From: Desulfocorpusculum sp964414345
GTDB taxonomy: Bacteria; Desulfobacterota; Desulfocorpusculales; Desulfocorpusculum
Assembly (NCBI GenBank): GCA_964414345.1
Contig: CAYPWF010000032.1
Location: 1 to 44,203, forward strand
Direction of reading: 5' to 3'
DNA length: 44,203 bases
The translations under genes and the position numbers were made by a program. The notes under the pieces are model-generated. The model did no database searches. It was not told where the DNA came from and saw only the letters and a program-made list of their open reading frames with translations. Below, piece by piece: positions 42,532 through 44,203 of this stretch (position 1 is the first letter of the stretch; each line of letters begins with the position of its first letter).

Positions 42532-43290
42532 ATGGTGCAGGAGCCTTCTGAGTGGTTATACGGACTCACCCCTGTGGAAGAGGCCTTGAGGAGCCGACGC
42601 CGGGCTGTTAGAGAGCTTTGGGTGGCTTCTCACAGGAAGGATGCCAGGATGAGGGCTCTTCTGAAAATGGCCGGCGGGGTGAGGATCCACAAAGCAGAGC
42701 CCGCACAGCTCAAGAAGCTGGCCAGAGGGGGTACTCATCAGGGTGTGGTGGCTATGGTGGATCCCTTCCCCTGGGAAGAGCTCGAGGATTTGCTTGCGGG
42801 CCAAGGGCCCATGGTCATGTTGGAAGGAATCCAGGATCCTAGGAATCTAGGGGCTATTTTGAGGTCCTGCGTGGGGATGGGGGCTGGCAGGGTGATACTG
42901 GAGAAAAAGCACAACGCGCCCCTAACGCCCGAGGTGGCCAAGGCTGCGTGCGGGGGGTTGGAACACGTGAGAATGTGTGTTGTACCTAATCTTCCGAGGG
43001 CCATGAAGGTGTTAAAAGAGGCGGGTTATTGGCTTGTAGGCAGCTCGGATTCCACTGGGTCGGATCCATGGGATATTTGGCTTCCCGGGGAGGTGGTACT
43101 GGTGGTGGGCGGAGAGGGCAGTGGTTTGAGGCGGGTGGTGAGAGGAGAGTGCGATTTCTGGGTGAGGATTCCCTCGGAGGGGGCAATAAAAACCTACAAC
43201 GCTTCAGTGGCAGCCTCAATATTACTTTACGAACTGATGCGGAGAAGGAGATTGGAAAATGTTATTGACAAGCCCAATAGGGGCTCGTAA
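42532..43290 (+). CDS. rlmB: TrmH/RlmB-family SPOUT RNA 2'-O-methyltransferase
   Basis: S-adenosylmethionine-dependent RNA ribose methyltransferase, probably for G2251 of 23S rRNA. The 252-residue product has the substrate-binding N-terminal domain (about 1-75) with LYGLTPVEEAL. The SPOUT domain has motif 1 LEGIQDPRNLGAILRSC, motif 2 VLVVGGEGSGLRRVV and motif 3 IPSEGAIKTYNASVAASILL. Motif 3 usually reads SLNVSVA, so KTYNASVA is a variant. AGAGG lies upstream of the ATG. Its last codons overlap the promoter of the tRNA-tuf operon. Confidence 0.9.
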   Translation: MVQEPSEWLYGLTPVEEALRSRRRAVRELWVASHRKDARMRALLKMAGGVRIHKAEPAQLKKLARGGTHQGVVAMVDPFPWEELEDLLAGQGPMVMLEGIQDPRNLGAILRSCVGMGAGRVILEKKHNAPLTPEVAKAACGGLEHVRMCVVPNLPRAMKVLKEAGYWLVGSSDSTGSDPWDIWLPGEVVLVVGGEGSGLRRVVRGECDFWVRIPSEGAIKTYNASVAASILLYELMRRRRLENVIDKPNRGS

Positions 43291-43293
43291 AAT
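43265..43293 (+). promoter_or_regulatory. Strong sigma-70 promoter of the tRNA-tuf operon
   Basis: Perfect TTGACA (43265-43270), an exact 17-nt spacer and TAAAAT (43288-43293). The -35 and spacer lie in the last codons of rlmB, and the -10 begins with the rlmB stop codon TAA. Transcription should start about 43300, 34 nt before the first tRNA. This is the strongest promoter seen in the window. Confidence 0.8.
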
Positions 43294-43333
43294 TAGTAAT
43301 TCAAGGTTTTGGACCGAGCAGTGTGTACCAAGT

Positions 43334-43408
43334 GCTGGCGTAGCTCAACGGTAGAGCAGCTGATTTGTAATCAGCAGGTTGCGGGTTCGAATCCCATCGC
43401 CAGCTCCA
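43334..43408 (+). tRNA. tRNA-Thr (anticodon TGT)
   Basis: The acceptor GCTGGCG (43334-43340) pairs with CGCCAGC (43398-43404). The anticodon stem GCTGA/TCAGC encloses TTTGTAA, giving anticodon TGT, which reads ACA. The T-loop is GTTCGAATC. The discriminator T is followed by an encoded CCA. It is the first tRNA in a Thr-Tyr-Gly-Thr array before tuf, matching the thrU position of E. coli. Confidence 0.97.
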
Positions 43409-43466
43409 GCCAAGGGGGATTGGATCTGCGGGCCGGATTTTCAGGCTCGTCACATGGGAATAAGAC

Positions 43467-43548
43467 GGAGAGGTTCCCGAGCGGCCAAAGGGAGCAGACT
43501 GTAAATCTGCCGGCGTAGCCTTCGGAGGTTCGAATCCTCCCCTCTCCA
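43467..43548 (+). tRNA. tRNA-Tyr (anticodon GTA)
   Basis: The acceptor GGAGAGG (43467-43473) pairs with CCTCTCC (43541-43547). The anticodon loop is CTGTAAA with anticodon GTA. A long class II variable arm follows (CCGGCGTAGCCTTCGG region). The discriminator is A, and the next bases are TCA, so CCA is not encoded, unlike its three neighbours. It matches the tyrU position. Confidence 0.96.
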
Positions 43549-43577
43549 TCAAGAAAGGCTTCCAGGAACCAGAAAGC

Positions 43578-43654
43578 GCGGGAATAGCTCAAGTGGCTAG
43601 AGCATCAGCCTTCCAAGCTGAGGGTTGCGGGTTCGAGTCCCGTTTCCCGCTCCA
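43578..43654 (+). tRNA. tRNA-Gly (anticodon TCC)
   Basis: The acceptor GCGGGAA (43578-43584) pairs with TTCCCGC (43644-43650). The anticodon stem TCAGC/GCTGA encloses CTTCCAA, anticodon TCC. The T-loop is GTTCGAGTC. CCA is encoded. It matches the glyT position. Confidence 0.97.
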
Positions 43655-43805
43655 GAAAGACCGCGGCACCCAAGGAAGGGACTTGCAAACCGGTAAGTTT
43701 GTTCCCATTCCCTGGCAGGCATCGGCTTTTTTGAACTTGGGCTAGATGGGAAGTCTTGGATAGGAGAAGGCATCCCTCAGCCCGTTCCAGGAGTTTGGCA
43801 GCTCG

Positions 43806-43833
43806 GATGGAGGAACTCCATCGGGCGTGCCCG
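43806..43833 (+). other. Two adjacent hairpins before the last tRNA
   Basis: GATGGAG (43806-43812) and CTCCATC (43816-43822) form a perfect 7-bp stem. It is immediately followed by CGGGC/GCCCG (43822-43833). The pair ends about 9 nt before the second tRNA-Thr. The 188-nt spacer between tRNA-Gly and this tRNA has no gene. The hairpins may guide RNA processing; this is inference. Confidence 0.45.
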
Positions 43834-43842
43834 GTGTGAAAA

Positions 43843-43917
43843 GCCCACGTAGCTCAGGGGTAGAGCACTTCCTTGGTAAGGAAGTGGCCACCGGTTCAAT
43901 CCCGGTCGTGGGCTCCA
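43843..43917 (+). tRNA. tRNA-Thr (anticodon GGT)
   Basis: The acceptor GCCCACG (43843-43849) pairs with CGTGGGC (43907-43913). The anticodon stem CTTCC/GGAAG encloses TTGGTAA, anticodon GGT. The T-loop is GTTCAATCC. CCA is encoded. It is the last tRNA before tuf, the thrT position. Confidence 0.97.
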
Positions 43918-44171
43918 ACAGACCAGCTTAGGCTGATTATTCCCGAGGTAAGACACTCGGGTTGTGATATGAGCAGAGGCTGTACAGGGAACGGTTGGCT
44001 TTGCCGAATATCAAAAAGGGCTGAGGCGAGCCTTTGGGGGGATTTGGATCAGCAAGCATCAAGGGAATTTTGGCCCTTGGTGTGATTCACCGGGGGAACC
44101 ACACGGGTCAAGTTGTTTTTGCAGGTAAATGTGGGCCGCACAGAAGCCGGCTACCACAAGGAGGGTGACCG
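43918..44171 (+). promoter_or_regulatory. Structured 254-nt leader of tuf
   Basis: The spacer between the last tRNA and tuf has no convincing gene but several inverted repeats. CCCGAG/CTCGGG pairs at 43942-43961. CAAGGG/CCCTTG pairs at 44060-44079. A GTGTG/CACAC pair lies just after. A near-perfect Shine-Dalgarno AGGAGGGTGA (44159-44168) precedes the tuf ATG. No clear internal promoter or T-run terminator was found, so tuf is probably transcribed with the tRNAs. Confidence 0.4.
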
Positions 44172-44203
44172 ATGGCGAAGAAGAAGTTTGAGAGGAAGAA
44201 GCC
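44172..44203 (+). CDS. tuf: Elongation factor Tu, 5' end only
   Basis: Only the first 10 complete codons are in the window: MAKKKFERKK, then the first bases of a Pro codon. This is the standard EF-Tu N-terminus (compare the E. coli opening SKEKFERTKP). The location after Thr-Tyr-Gly-Thr tRNAs matches tufB of E. coli. AGGAGGGTGA lies just upstream. The gene continues past the window end. Confidence 0.93.
   Translation, partial: MAKKKFERKK

Noticed and set aside
43309..43518. A 69-codon frame across the first tRNA genes, and similar frames on both strands to 44085
   Set aside because: These are translations of tRNA sequence; the tRNA folds explain the region.
1..44203. CRISPR arrays, insertion sequences, phage genes, toxin-antitoxin or defence systems
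   Set aside because: No regularly spaced direct repeats, transposase motifs, integrases or recognisable defence domains were seen on either strand.

Overview
The window is one stretch of a Gram-negative chromosome with lipopolysaccharide (LPS), an outer membrane and type IV pili. The gene content and order (lspA/ileS, pilB-pilT-pilC-pilS, lysS-lolC-lolD-bamA-ompH-lpxD-fabZ-lpxA-lpxI-oxidoreductase-lpxB-msbA-DUF374-waaA-lpxK, then DUF4416-yicC-remA-gmk) are typical of the former Deltaproteobacteria (Desulfobacterota, Syntrophobacter-like lineages). This placement is inferred from synteny and family content only; no marker here fixes the genus.

Layout. (1) 1-3.5 kb, minus strand: ileS-lspA, coupled by a TGATG junction, with an intrinsic terminator near the window edge. 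A divergent promoter region at about 3.56-3.65 kb separates it from everything else, which is all on the plus strand. (2) 3.7-9.7 kb: type IV pilus motor and platform genes pilB, pilT, pilC and a PilS/NtrB-type sensor kinase without a partner regulator. (3) 10.1-27.4 kb: lysS, then the envelope-building genes. These are the lipoprotein exporter LolCD, BamA, the periplasmic chaperone OmpH/Skp, the Raetz pathway (lpxD, fabZ, lpxA, lpxI, lpxB, lpxK), a Gfo/Idh oxidoreductase, the lipid A flippase MsbA, a DUF374 acyltransferase and the Kdo transferase WaaA. (4) 27.4-39.0 kb: core-oligosaccharide genes. These are two heptosyltransferases, a sugar epimerase, a Trm112-like zinc peptide, several GT2 and GT4 glycosyltransferases, a protein with two tandem WaaP-like kinase domains, an ArnB-like aminotransferase and the heptose-phosphate kinase RfaE1. 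(5) 39.0-43.3 kb: DUF4416, yicC, remA, gmk, pyrF, rlmB. (6) 43.3 kb to the end: tRNA-Thr(TGT)-Tyr(GTA)-Gly(TCC)-Thr(GGT)-tuf, the same order as thrU-tyrU-glyT-thrT-tufB of E. coli, with tuf cut off by the window end.

The plus-strand envelope genes are tightly packed. Many junctions are 4-nt stop/start overlaps (ATGA, GTGA, TTGA), so translational coupling is probably widespread. TTG and GTG starts are frequent.

No mobile element, CRISPR array, phage gene or broken gene was seen. The least explained features are a family of about 110-150 bp repeats, all in the same orientation, that fills four of the few long intergenic gaps; the double-kinase protein; a GnnA-like oxidoreductase without an adjacent aminotransferase; and the sensor kinase without a regulator. 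There is no O-antigen flippase, polymerase or ligase, so the sugar cluster looks like core-oligosaccharide assembly rather than a complete O-antigen locus.
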